A stretch of DNA of 64,000 bases from Pseudoips prasinana (Eukaryota; Arthropoda; Insecta; Lepidoptera; Nolidae): positions 26,765,201 through 26,829,200 of the forward strand of contig OX621249.1 in assembly GCA_951640165.1 (NCBI GenBank). Reading direction: 5' to 3'. The position numbers were made by a program, and so were the translations under genes. Position 1 is the stretch's first letter; every line of letters starts with the position of its first letter. The notes under the pieces were generated by a model. It had not been told where the DNA came from, did not search any database, and worked only from the letters and a program-made list of their open reading frames with translations. Of this stretch, positions 1 to 10,528 are shown piece after piece.

Positions 1-1327
1 ACAAGATTATGTGCAGACTTAATTCAGGGCTGTAGGGATAGAATAAAAACAAATGGGGGATAGTACAAAAGATCCTGAAGGGTCAAAGTGCTGTATGCAA
101 GTACACCCCAACCAATTTAAGATCTTTTTGTTTTGTTGGTTCCTTTATTTCTATTATTCTTTGGAATGTGGTGTTGTCTTCTGAAGTTACTGTGTAAATT
201 ATCAATCTGGTCACAGTCTAAATGAACTAATATGGTTGCCACATTGATACAGTTGTAGAATACCTTCAGTCTTGTTTGTACATATTTATTAGCAAACATT
301 ACAATAACCTCTAACAACAGTTATCTTGTAAAATCTGACTGGTCAAAACATATGGCCCAAGATAATAGTTTTTTGAATGTTATTTTATGCTTGCTGATGT
401 GTATGTTTTTGTGTTTTCTGCACAGACTCAATTTTGGTCTATGATTTCCAAAATCTTGAGATGTTTAGTTAGATTAAAGAACTGGAATTATTAGTTGTCA
501 AAATGTATGGCCCAAGATAACATTTTTTAGAATGTTATTTTATTCTTGCTAATATTTGTTTTTCATGTGTTGACTCAATTCTTGTTGATGCTTTGTTCAT
601 ATATTTCAGTTGGAATAAAAAAAAAACAAATGAAATTTTGGTAGCCTAATAAAATGTTATAAAATTATAACATTTATATGAAAATGTTCCTGGATATAGC
701 TTTCCTTGTTTCCAGTAATTAAAGAAATTGAAAGTGTTGAGGACCTAATTTTCTATAATTTAGATTTGTATGGAAGTCTTTTGTTCCAGGATAAATTTAT
801 TTAGTCTGTTTTATTGACATGGTAGTGTCTTTGTTTTTTTGTTGTGTCGGTAGATATTTGTTAGCGAACATTACAACATAACCCCTCAATATTAAAATAC
901 AGGATTTTTGGCAGAACATTGAACATATGAAAATGGTGGATAGGTGGGTTCATGTGCTACCTACTGATGATTATCACTATGAGAAATTTAAAAAACAATT
1001 TAGAAGATACTAAGTGCTTTGAATAGAAGGGGATGTCTAATATTGAATACAAAATCCTAAGTCATAACCACAGTGTAATTTTTGTTGGTATCCTCATATT
1101 TCTTTTGTCTACATGTTGCAATGATATTTGCAGTATCTTTTTGTCTACTATCACCTACACAAACTGAGTCTGTTGAATAGCCCGATCTGCAGGACCTGTG
1201 GGGAAGAAAATGAAACAATGTTGCATTTAATATGGAAAAGCGATGTGTTGGCAAGGCACAGAATGGCCATCCTGGGGCTGGCATATCCAGAACCAGGAGA
1301 CTACAAGGATTTGCCTCTAAGAAGGGT
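1..1327 (+). repeat. Tandem LINE 3'-end unit, copy 1
   Basis: A unit of about 1.33 kb begins here and recurs from 1328 (position 5 aligns with position 1332). Shared segments include the pieces at 115-460 and 1440-1760, and the piece at 660-800 with 3581-3700. It ends in a short coding tail (1128-1349) typical of the C-terminal region of Jockey-like LINE proteins, so this looks like a tandemly duplicated LINE 3' end plus flanking DNA. Apart from that tail I see no gene here. Copy 1 also supplies the empty site used to define both insertions in copy 2. Confidence 0.75.
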
Positions 1328-1349
1328 TCAGGATTATGTGCAGACTTAA
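1128..1349 (+). pseudogene. LINE ORF2 C-terminal fragment (zinc-binding tail)
   Basis: The fragment encodes a tail with the motif ICRTCGEENETMLHLI followed by a basic stretch. This matches the Cys/His region that follows the reverse transcriptase or RNase H domain in many insect Jockey-like non-LTR retrotransposons. No RT or endonuclease is present upstream, so it is a 5'-truncated copy, as usual for LINEs. The stop codon lies in the sequence repeated at the start of the next tandem unit. The family assignment is from memory of similar insect sequences. Confidence 0.6.
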
Positions 1350-1988
1350 TTCAGGGCTGTAGAGATAGAATAAAAACAAATGGGGGATAGTACAAAAGAT
1401 CCTGAAGGGTTAAAGTGCTGTATGCAAGTACACCCCAACCAATTTAAGATCTTTTTGTTTTGTTGGTTCCTTTATTTCTATTATTCTTTGGAATGTGGTG
1501 TTGTCTTCTGAAGTTACTGTGTAAATTATCAATCTGGTCACAGTCTAAATGAACTAATATGGTTGCCACATTGATACAGTTGTGGAATACCTTCAGTCTT
1601 GTTCGTACATATTCATTAGCAAACATTACAATAACCTCTAACAACAATTATCTTGTAAAATCGAAATGGTCAAAACATATGGCCCAAGATAATGGTTTTT
1701 TGAATGTTATTTTATGCTTGCTGATGTGTATGTTTTTGTGTTTTCTGCATAGATGATTCCCTAAATACTGAGAAGTTTTAGTTAGATTAGAGATTTGGAT
1801 TTTGGTAGTTGTGGAAATGTATGGCCCAAGATAACATTTTTTAGAATGTTATTTTATTCTGGCTAATATGTGTATTTCAAATGTTGACTCAATTCTTGTC
1901 GATGCTTTATTCATATATTTCAATTGAAATAAAAAAAACAAATTAATTTTGGTAACCTATTAAAATGTTATTAAATTATCACATGTAT

Positions 1989-3577
1989 GGGACAGGCTCA
2001 AAATTTTTGCGCTATCGCACAAAGGAGATCACAACGGAACGTGTTACAACTGAACTAATGTGTTACAACGGAATTTGTAAACCTTAGTTCACATAACCAC
2101 CACGGAGTTATATTTTTTTAAATATTTCAAAAATATATATTTTTATCATGAACCATAGTTTTAAAATAAAAAAAATATTATTCTTAAGAAGGTATTTTTA
2201 TTTAATGATAAAAAAAATTATTATACCTAATGGCATATGACTATGAGTATCATTTAAACAATAATCAAGAAAACCTAGATATAGAAATTACGACATTTTA
2301 TCTCTTTATCATTTGCGGCTTGGGAGGGAGCTTAATTTTTTTTTATTACGCTTTGATTCCCGCCACTGCTTTCTGAACTCATTTTTTTCATCTTCATTTA
2401 AATCAGCAATTTTCCTTTTTCTGGCTTTTGTTCTTTCATTATTCTTCTTTTTTCAAATCTTCATATTTTGCCGCATTACTCTGTTTTAATTTTTCTCGGT
2501 ACCTTCGACACCGTTCCGCCTCAGACATTGGCATCATGAAAGTAATAAATAAAAATAAATAGGTAACCAATACTTACTATGTAAAAGTTTATTCAAGTAA
2601 TCAACAGCAAAATGTCAACTCAATTGGCTCAAATTTAACTTGCAAAATTTCATTACAGAAACCGGGACTGGCGAAAGTAAATAAAAGCTTTTTATTAATA
2701 TTAAAGTTGCGATAGGTTAAAAAAAAAATTAAAAACAATTATGTACACTTACCTTTATAAATTCTGTTGTGACACGTAGCACAATTCGTGTCACAACGTC
2801 GCACAAGGGAACAAAATTTCGACACGATCGAACCTAAAAAAAATCATAACACCAAAATTACTAGACGTACCTCTTGTGCAGTGTTATATTTCAGTAGAAC
2901 AATAGTTGATTTACACGATTTAAAGCAGATATTCAAGATATCTATTCACTTAACGTCAATACAAAAGAATTTAACTTACAATTTTTTAATGACCATCCGC
3001 GTGCTTCACCACTTTCTCTCAAATGATACGACACCAAATGGCGGAATCGTTCAGAAATGTATCAAATATTGTGAGCCAGTGTTGCCACTTTAAATAAATG
3101 AATTCGTCATGGCATAAAATTTAACCAGTCCAAAAATATCGCGTTGCACAACCTGTCGTGTTACAACGGAAAAAAAGTTCAGACACATCTAACATTGATA
3201 ATATCATTAATACGCTTTGTTGTATTATAGCTGTTACCGTTTAATTTCGTCTGTTGTATTCCATAGAATGAGATATATACGGAAATAAAAGGTTGCAGTG
3301 ATTAAAACAAAAATTGTGAAATGATATGTAAGGAGCGGGCGTATGCAGACACAAAAAAATTGTATGGGAGAAAAAAAAAGCCTTTTTTATTTTTTATGTA
3401 CTAAATTATATAATAGGATTACCCGGATGGAAAAAATAATGTATGTAGGAAAAATAACATAGTTTCTCTAAGTTTGAGAAATAATATAATTTTTCATACT
3501 TTTCGTTTTTTTTTATTTAGTTAAACTATACCGACACCAAATTTTTACAATATGCGCAAAAAATTTGAGCCTGTCCC
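1989..3577. mobile_element. Non-autonomous DNA transposon, Sola-like, TSD GTAT
   Basis: The 24-bp termini are inverted repeats with one mismatch; they start GGGACAGGCTCAAA at 1989 and end at 3577. The 4-bp duplication GTAT flanks the element at 1985-1988 and 3578-3581. The tandem LINE copy 1 (around 668-680) gives the uninterrupted site. A 4-bp TSD fits the Sola superfamily. Inside is only a decayed ORF start (2309-2537, minus). Sequences resembling GTGTTACAAC recur near both ends and could be subterminal binding sites. Superfamily assignment is inference. Confidence 0.7.
2309..2537 (-). pseudogene. Decayed N-terminal piece of a transposon protein
   Basis: The minus strand starts at 2537 with MMPMSEAERCRRYREKLKQ, followed after a frameshift by a highly charged stretch (KARKRKIADLNEDEK) and a stop at 2309. 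Lysine/arginine-rich starts with a xxAERxRRYREKL pattern are common at the N-terminus of insect transposon proteins. No catalytic domain remains. It may be the residue of the autonomous parent of the surrounding element. Function not assignable. Confidence 0.35.
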
Positions 3578-5123
3578 GTATATGAAAATGTTCCTGAACA
3601 TAGCTTTCCTTGCTTCCAGTAATTAAAGAAATTGAAAGTATTGAGGACCTAATCTTCTATAATTTAGATTTGTATGGAAGTCTTATGTTCCTGGATAAAT
3701 TTATTTAGTCTGTTTTATTGACATGGTACTGTCTTTGTTTTTTTGTTGTGTCGGTAGATATTTGTCAGCAAACATTAAATAGACCAGGGTCGATAATTTT
3801 TAAAACCAAAAAAAACAATAGTAGGATGAAACCCATTAGAAAAGGAGGGAAATATTATAAAATTGAAAGGAAAAATAATTTACGGGCGATCTGAGGTCGG
3901 GAAGGGGATGGGGGTGAGTTTTTAAGGGTAAAAAACGGTTTTTCTCGATTTCCGGCCAAACTAAAAGTCCTATCGAAAAAAGTCAAATCGCAAAGTTGTA
4001 GGTAGAGTAACTTAGGGTAATATGGCACACCATAAGCCTTTTTGGAAATAAAACACGAGATTGTATGAGATCAAACAGTATTTGTTGGTTAATCAGTTCT
4101 TTGTACTTACTAGTAGTCAACAATTATAAATTTAAGGTAATTAACATCGAAACTTATCTTTAATAAACGATTTTTATAATTTTGGATAATCATTAAAATT
4201 CAAACATGGTAGGTCAATATGGCCCAGAGCCATATTGGCCACAAATGAAGTGAGCCATATTGCCCACCATAACAAATGTAATCAAAACTGAAAGATTGCA
4301 TTACTTTGCAGAACAAAATTCGCAGAAAAAAACGTCCGTTTCCACTCCTGAACATTCTTCGTGAGCCCATAATTTACAACACAGGCATTGAATCCATGGT
4401 TCACCTCTGGTATCCATAGAATAGAGACTCTCACAATATAAACACTTTGCATCAGAAACATTGCTTCTATCTGGACTTTCATCGGAACTGTCGTCGTACA
4501 AAGGTTCATTTTCTTCCTCCGAGCTAGACATTTGTATTTCCTTAGATTTACACTTTGTCTTTTTACCTTTGCCCTTTCCCTTTTTGGCTTTATCCATTGC
4601 AGTCTTTTCGATTTGGTCTTGTTTTTTTTTTAATGAGTCTTGCAATTCATTCTTGTATGGCGATGAAGTAAGCAATGTCGACTTAGCAGCCTTTCTGCCT
4701 CGGTTACTAGCTTTCCTAGGTGTTATTTCTGGTATCGGAGATAATTGGAATGGCGTTATAAAATTCTGATCTCTTGAGGTTGATGGCTGTGGTGACCTCG
4801 CAACGGGAACTACAACTTGATCAAAACATGCAGGCGGAGCACTGCTCTGATTTCTTAAAGATGAGATTGTATCATTAGCCATCGCGTTATCAGGTTCATT
4901 TATGGAGGGTGTTATGCAAAGAGACTCATGTTCTATTACGGGGGTAAAAGACGAAGTTGTTGGTTCTGGTGTGATATTTTCTTGATTGGTGATTATACAT
5001 TCTTGGTCATTATCCATATCGATAAAATCGTGGTCTTTAAAAACATTTCTGTCAACAGGATATAACCCTGTTGCACGAAAACCACTGACAGCTATCTCAC
5101 CGCTTTGAGTGCGTAAATAGGCG

Positions 5124-8100
5124 CCAGTGGAACGAATGTATGGGAGCGGTTGGACGTAGACATGTCCGAAAAATAAGAGTAAAATTATGACAAACTAATG
5201 ATGCCATCTTATTCGATTACTTAATGCCTTCATAAATTGTGGTGATGAATTTCTTCATAACTCCCATATTTCGGGAGTAATTTGAGAAAATGTGAAATTT
5301 TACTATGAAAATGAGTGTATCGAGCTCTCTCCCTCCTGATTCCGGGCTTGTTTCAAGTAGCGGTCTCTAATATCGTAATGCTATTACTAAGAGCTATATT
5401 TAATACTAAGACACATAGTGCGCCAAATGTGCACTTTCTGGGATAAAAGGAAATGAAAATTAAAAAAAAAAAACGTTTTTTCCCCATTTGTATTTACTTT
5501 AAACCGCAGACAGACTTATTAAGAGGTCTATAAATATATTATATATATACAGAAATATATATTAACAAAAATATTCACAAGAACTGATGAGAGTATGACT
5601 TTTAAGTAAGTTGATAATAAATTACCTAGTTTCATTAAAAGTACAATAAATAATTAAGATGTAAGCTCTAATTTACTAAGTTACACATTTTAAAACAATA
5701 ACATCATTTAATTATCTTCGTCATCATCATCATCATCAATTAATTCAAATTCAGAATCGATGTCCGCTAAATCATTTATGTTAACAAATTCGATATCACT
5801 TTTCTCAGAATCCGTAAGCTCATAAAATTCCTTAAAAGAAGATTTTTTTACAAACTTATTTCCTTTTGGACGGATACTTGTAACAAGTGGATCAGAAGAC
5901 AGTAAAAGATTGTGCATAATATCTTCATTGCATGAGATACTGCTATGCTTTCGAGAATGCCCCTCTCTATATTTTCTAAAATCTTTATTTCTAGCCTCAG
6001 ATGCCTCTTCGGATAGAAAACCAATGGGCACAATTGACATGTTCTGAACTATGTCTGGCCCATGCATTAAAATTTTATGAAGTGAAGAAGGCATATAATA
6101 CCATGGGTATAACTCCACGTAAAGCTTAGCAGTATCAAAGCAGAACTCTCGGAATTTAGTTACGTTGATCTTCTCTCCTGATGAAATACACTGCAAGATC
6201 ACACAGATTTTTCTTAAAAGCATTGCATCTATTCCGGTCAGTTCAGCAGATTTAGTGTAGTTTTCAAAAAATCTCCTTGCCGAGTTGCCATTGTTGGTGG
6301 ATCCACTGGTTTGTTTCACAACATCGAGAAGTAAGCCCGTTTCTCTTCTTACAGCCTCTTGAACTCTTTTCTTCCTGTCATCAACTTGCCTTTTTGCTAT
6401 ATCACCCCTTACTTGCCATGATTTTATGTCTAATTTGTAGGAAATGTGTAATAAGCATTCCATTGAGCGAATCCAAGCGTGAAGGGTGCTTAAGCTATAT
6501 TTATACATGTCCTCGTTTGCGTGTTTATCTTTGATTAACTCTAAATTATTCATTTCTTTAGGACAAGCCTTGCATATGTCACACACTGAAGCTGCTGTAT
6601 TGGATATAATGGAATGAATTTTACCATCAATCATTGTCAACAGCAGTTGGTGTTTGACACTAATTCCATCAGTGATGGTGGATGGAGTTAAGGCTTCAAT
6701 CTCTGCTTCGATTTCAGCCATCTCTCTCTGCACATTTTCTTTGGTTTCCTTTATAAACTTAAACAATATTGGCCGGCAAAATGAAGTGGAAGATGGTCGC
6801 TCGTTTTCCCAAATTGTTACACCTTTTGAGACGAGCCGCAGTGGTACAAGACTAATCATAAAATTACTAGCAAGATCGATTTGCTCATCTTCACTCGTCC
6901 TTTGATGATAAATGCTTTGGCTAGATGATCCGTCAAAACCCCATTTGCTGGTCAATACGAGCTGTTGATTGGGATCAACAGGGGTTTCTAACGACCTAAT
7001 AAGTCTTCTTGAGGTTAAATCCATCAAGGCTTGTAATTTGATTTTTGCAGAGCTCTCTGTAACTGTGAGATCTTCTTTGGCCGGATAGCACTTAATTTTT
7101 TCTTTAACCAACATGTAGTAACTCGGGTATTGAAGAGCTCCTTCTTGAGTGTTGAAATCCCGAAGAGTGTTATAGCGCCATTTCGATAAGTTCATCGATA
7201 CATAAAGAGCCAATGCCTTCAAAGGGGATATTTCCCGTACCTGAATTGATTTACCTTCAATGAAGGCTTTGATTTTTGAGGCCTCTTCTGGATTCTCCGT
7301 CAAGTATTTCATAAGATAAGCTGTATCGCTTTGTCCTGCCTTTTGAAGCGCCCTTTCGGCCGAAAACATAATTTCAGCGCTGCTACTGCTGCATGAAAGA
7401 CTATCTTCAGTGCGTCTTCTTTTTTGCCGGTTACTAAGGTCCTCAAAAGATTTACGAGGACTAGGATGTGTACAAGTTGAAGCATCAGATTTAGCAGGAG
7501 AAATTATGGGCTCGATGACGTCACTTATATTTTCTGTAGAAGGTTCCATATTTTCATTCTGTAATTCCGGCCATTGAATTGCAGCCTGTAGCCAAATCTC
7601 ATGTTTCTTCCGAAACTTATTTGTGCTTCTTCCAGACTGTGTCCATTTTGCATAAATGCGGTAGCAAAATCGACGACACCAGTCTTTTAAACTTGTTTCA
7701 GCACTTTCACATAACTGAACACAACTGTTATCTTTTAAAATACTGAACAAATAGTTAAAGTCGCGTAAATCTTTATGTGCGCGTGCGCATAAAGCAACGT
7801 GAATATCAAGATTTGTATTAAAATTTGGAAAATACATTGCGAGATTAGCTTGGATACAACGAGGTGTAAATCAACACTGATTTTAAAGTTACTAATAGTG
7901 ACCTATTTATATAAAATCCAGGTATCCCAGGTATCCTTTGTTAAATATTGCAAGGTAATTAGTTATTGTGATAATTAGTAAATGATGCATGCTAAATTAG
8001 TGTATTAAGAGCCATTTAGTAATTAAATAATAGCAATGTTCTTATCAGTAATCATTAGTGCATCAGTTTTATATGTAAACCTTAAGTCCCTAATTATATA

Positions 8101-8560
8101 TCCTAATTAGCTTATATCTTCTCTAATTGGCTGCTCAGAAATGTTATTGTAATAAGGTAAACCTTTAGAAAAACGGTTTTAATCAACAAAATAAACAAAA
8201 AATAAAAAAATTGTGTTATAAAATAAACATCACTCTTTATCCCAGAAAGTGCACATTTGGCGCACTATGTGTCTTAGTATTAAATATAGCTCTTAGTATT
8301 AGCATTATGATATTAGAGACCGCTACTTGAAACAAGCCCGGAATCAGGAGGGAGAGAGCTCGATACACTCATTTTCATAGTAAAATTTCACATTTTCTCA
8401 AATTACTCCCGAAATATGGGAGTTATGAAGAAATTCATCACCACAAGTTATGAAGGCATTAAGTAATCGAATAAGATGGCATCATTAGTTTGTCATAATT
8501 TTACTCTTTTTTTTCGGACATGTCTACGTCCAACCGCTCCCATACATTCGTTCCACTGTG
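5124..8560 (-). mobile_element. Transib transposon 1, TSD AGGCG
   Basis: Long TIRs (about 5124-5447 and 8237-8560) enclose one transposase gene. The right terminus reads CACAGTGGAACGAATG inward, beginning with the recombination-signal-like heptamer CACAGTG. The left terminus reads CCAGTGGAACGAATG, apparently the same end minus one A. A perfect GC-rich 5-bp TSD, AGGCG, flanks it (5119-5123 and 8561-8565), as expected for Transib. It sits inside the pogo transposase gene. Confidence 0.93.
5708..7837 (-). CDS. Transib transposase, RAG1-core-like, 709 aa, intact
   Basis: The protein is a DDE recombinase of the Transib family, the group from which the RAG1 catalytic core derives. Likely catalytic residues by comparison with RAG1 are D302 in KWGFDGSSS, D404 in LLTMIDGKI and E614 in SEEASEARNK. 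Between them are a zinc-binding segment (VCDICKACP, near 410) and the conserved STLHAWIRSMECLLHIS and STNNGNSARRFF blocks. The NKDFRKYREGHSRK region parallels the RAG1 C-terminal part that follows E962. The tail is very acidic (run of Asp). One uninterrupted ORF lies inside matched TIRs, so this copy could still be active, although the left heptamer has lost a base. The start at 7837 is the first Met; a short upstream exon, as inferred for the other two Transibs here, cannot be excluded. Confidence 0.92.
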   Translation of the reverse strand: MYFPNFNTNLDIHVALCARAHKDLRDFNYLFSILKDNSCVQLCESAETSLKDWCRRFCYRIYAKWTQSGRSTNKFRKKHEIWLQAAIQWPELQNENMEPSTENISDVIEPIISPAKSDASTCTHPSPRKSFEDLSNRQKRRRTEDSLSCSSSSAEIMFSAERALQKAGQSDTAYLMKYLTENPEEASKIKAFIEGKSIQVREISPLKALALYVSMNLSKWRYNTLRDFNTQEGALQYPSYYMLVKEKIKCYPAKEDLTVTESSAKIKLQALMDLTSRRLIRSLETPVDPNQQLVLTSKWGFDGSSSQSIYHQRTSEDEQIDLASNFMISLVPLRLVSKGVTIWENERPSSTSFCRPILFKFIKETKENVQREMAEIEAEIEALTPSTITDGISVKHQLLLTMIDGKIHSIISNTAASVCDICKACPKEMNNLELIKDKHANEDMYKYSLSTLHAWIRSMECLLHISYKLDIKSWQVRGDIAKRQVDDRKKRVQEAVRRETGLLLDVVKQTSGSTNNGNSARRFFENYTKSAELTGIDAMLLRKICVILQCISSGEKINVTKFREFCFDTAKLYVELYPWYYMPSSLHKILMHGPDIVQNMSIVPIGFLSEEASEARNKDFRKYREGHSRKHSSISCNEDIMHNLLLSSDPLVTSIRPKGNKFVKKSSFKEFYELTDSEKSDIEFVNINDLADIDSEFELIDDDDDDEDN

Positions 8561-8959
8561 AGGCGTGTCCAAATACTTCCATCATATCATATTGGGTTAG
8601 AGGGCGTGAATTGTTCCTAACCCATGATCTTATTTCATCAGAAACATATTTCTTTAGTGGTCCCATGAATGACTTATCTAAAGGTTGTATTTTGTGGCTT
8701 GAATGTGGAGGAATTGATAGTAAATGAACATGATTTTTTCTTGCGAGATCTATCAACTCAAGATTCCTTGTGTGACTCGTATGGCCATCTAAAATAAGCA
8801 ATACCGGAGATTCTTTAATGGGTTTCACGTGCTGAATGAAATGTTGAAACCACTTTGTAAATAAATTTGTTTGAATCCAGCCTGAAGGGTGACATTCATG
8901 TATGGCACCAGGAGGAGCACCTTTCATTAAAAGCGGGTGACTTCTTTTTCTGGGGAATA

Positions 8960-10528
8960 CACACATCAACACAATCTAGGGATATTGAACATTTCATTGA
9001 TTATCTAGAAAACTATAAACATTTTGTTATGACTGTAAATGGAAGAATTAAAGATAATTTCATGGCCGATATTTAAACGTTAACAACACGATGCGATTTT
9101 GTTTTTCTAATTAATAAAAGTCTTAAATTAATTAAGCCATAGAAAATTACTGAGTGAACAAAAACATTTTATTCTTATAAAATTATTCAATCGAATTAAA
9201 TGAATAAAAATCTTACCAAATCTGATAATCAGTAATCGGTATTTCCTCCTCTAACATTAATCACACAGCGGCAACGATTTTCCATACTTAAAATTAAGGT
9301 GTCAATGTCTTGCTGGGGTATGCAGTCCCAAGTTCTTTTTAAATGTTCGAAAAGTTGTTCTTCTGTTGTCAAGTTGGGCGGAAAATCCCTCAATGCTCTT
9401 CGCTGTAACATGTCCCAGGCGTGTTCAATTGGGTTTAAGTCTGGCGACTGTGGAGGCCAATCTAATACCTGAACATCGTGTTCTCGAAGGGCGGCCCTCA
9501 CCAGCCGCGCTGTATGGGAAGGTGCATTGTCATGCATGAGCTGAAATTCTTGCCCCGTTAGGGCCCTGAGCGGGACAATGACACGTTCTACTACCTCCTC
9601 ACGGTATCTATGGGCAGTCATGCTGCCCTGAATCCAAATGAGTTGGGTTCGTCCGCCGATTCGTATTCCTGCCCACACCATAATTGTCCCGCCTTGGTAA
9701 GAGTGGACCTCCTGTGGATGTCGGAGACGGCTGACCCTGCCTGGAGTTCTCCAAACGCGTGTTCGTCTCGAATCTGGATGAAATCCATAGCGGGACTCAT
9801 CAGTGAACAGCACCAATGACCATTGTTGATCACTCCATGTCAAATGTTCTTGAGCCCATAAAAGTCGCCTACCGCGATTGCCACGTCGCAGCGCTGGGAC
9901 TCGTAGCGGTCTGCGAGCATGAAGACCAACTTCATGCAGCCTCCTTCGCACGGTTTGGTCGCTCACCAGCAGCTGCTGACCCTCCTGGAGCCTTTGCACT
10001 AGTTGCATCGCTGTGATATTGGGTAGTCTTCTGGCGGTCATTTGGAGAAATCGATCCTGTCTCTGAGTGGTAACACGATATCTACCTGTGTGCCGTTCTG
10101 CCACATCTCCAGTAGCGCGATAACGTGACCACAGCCTGGATACCACATTTTGGCTTGTGCCCAGAGACTCAGCAACGACGCGTTGAATAGCACCGTTTTG
10201 TAACATGCCAACTGCCCGTAACATTTCATCTCGACTCAAATGATGGCGTGGCATGACGCTAAAAAGCTTACACAACCAATTGAGAAAAGAAAATAAAACA
10301 ATTTATCAGGTTTTCTTCAATTAACACGCAAAAAAAATTTTAATGCAACTTCTTGAAATTAGATACAACTCAAGATTGCGCTGTGCTTTGCGTGTTTTCA
10401 TTTGTTTCTCATTTTAATTTTTAAATTTTGAATAAAGAATAGACATTTTAAGGAAACTAAATAGGTTTTAAACAATAAAGCCATGTTTGATTTCAAAATA
10501 ACGTATCCCTAGACTTTGTTGATGTGTG
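8960..10528 (-). mobile_element. Tc1-like element, copy 1
   Basis: TIRs of about 25 bp start CACACATCAACA (8960) and end TGTTGATGTGTG (10528), flanked by TA (8958-8959 and 10529-10530). Total length 1,569 bp with one transposase ORF. Copy 2 (15167-16758) is almost identical. This copy lies inside the pogo 1 transposase gene, between its first and second catalytic motifs. Confidence 0.93.
9229..10254 (-). CDS. Tc1-type transposase (DD34E), 341 aa, intact
   Basis: N-terminal paired helix-turn-helix region (MPRHHLSRDEMLRAVGMLQ and the QNVVSRLWSRY segment), followed by the catalytic domain with LFTDESRYGF (D), LMHDNAPSHTA (D) and DLNPIEHAWD (E). Thirty-four residues separate the second Asp from the Glu, the Tc1 signature. 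The start is placed at MPRHH, typical of the family; an upstream in-frame Met at 10275 adds seven residues. The length fits active Tc1 enzymes. The protein is identical to that encoded at 15436-16461, showing a very recent transposition. Confidence 0.93.
   Translation of the reverse strand: MPRHHLSRDEMLRAVGMLQNGAIQRVVAESLGTSQNVVSRLWSRYRATGDVAERHTGRYRVTTQRQDRFLQMTARRLPNITAMQLVQRLQEGQQLLVSDQTVRRRLHEVGLHARRPLRVPALRRGNRGRRLLWAQEHLTWSDQQWSLVLFTDESRYGFHPDSRRTRVWRTPGRVSRLRHPQEVHSYQGGTIMVWAGIRIGGRTQLIWIQGSMTAHRYREEVVERVIVPLRALTGQEFQLMHDNAPSHTARLVRAALREHDVQVLDWPPQSPDLNPIEHAWDMLQRRALRDFPPNLTTEEQLFEHLKRTWDCIPQQDIDTLILSMENRCRCVINVRGGNTDY

Noticed and set aside
2788..3093. 101-codon ORF in the Sola-like element
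   Set aside because: No recognisable motif, low-complexity start, and its frame is not supported by any neighbouring remnant.
8867..9076. Plus-strand ORF (also at 15014-15283) as an extra Tc1 protein
   Set aside because: It begins outside the Tc1 element, runs through its TIR and 3' non-coding end, and shares only the element part between copies; no domain.
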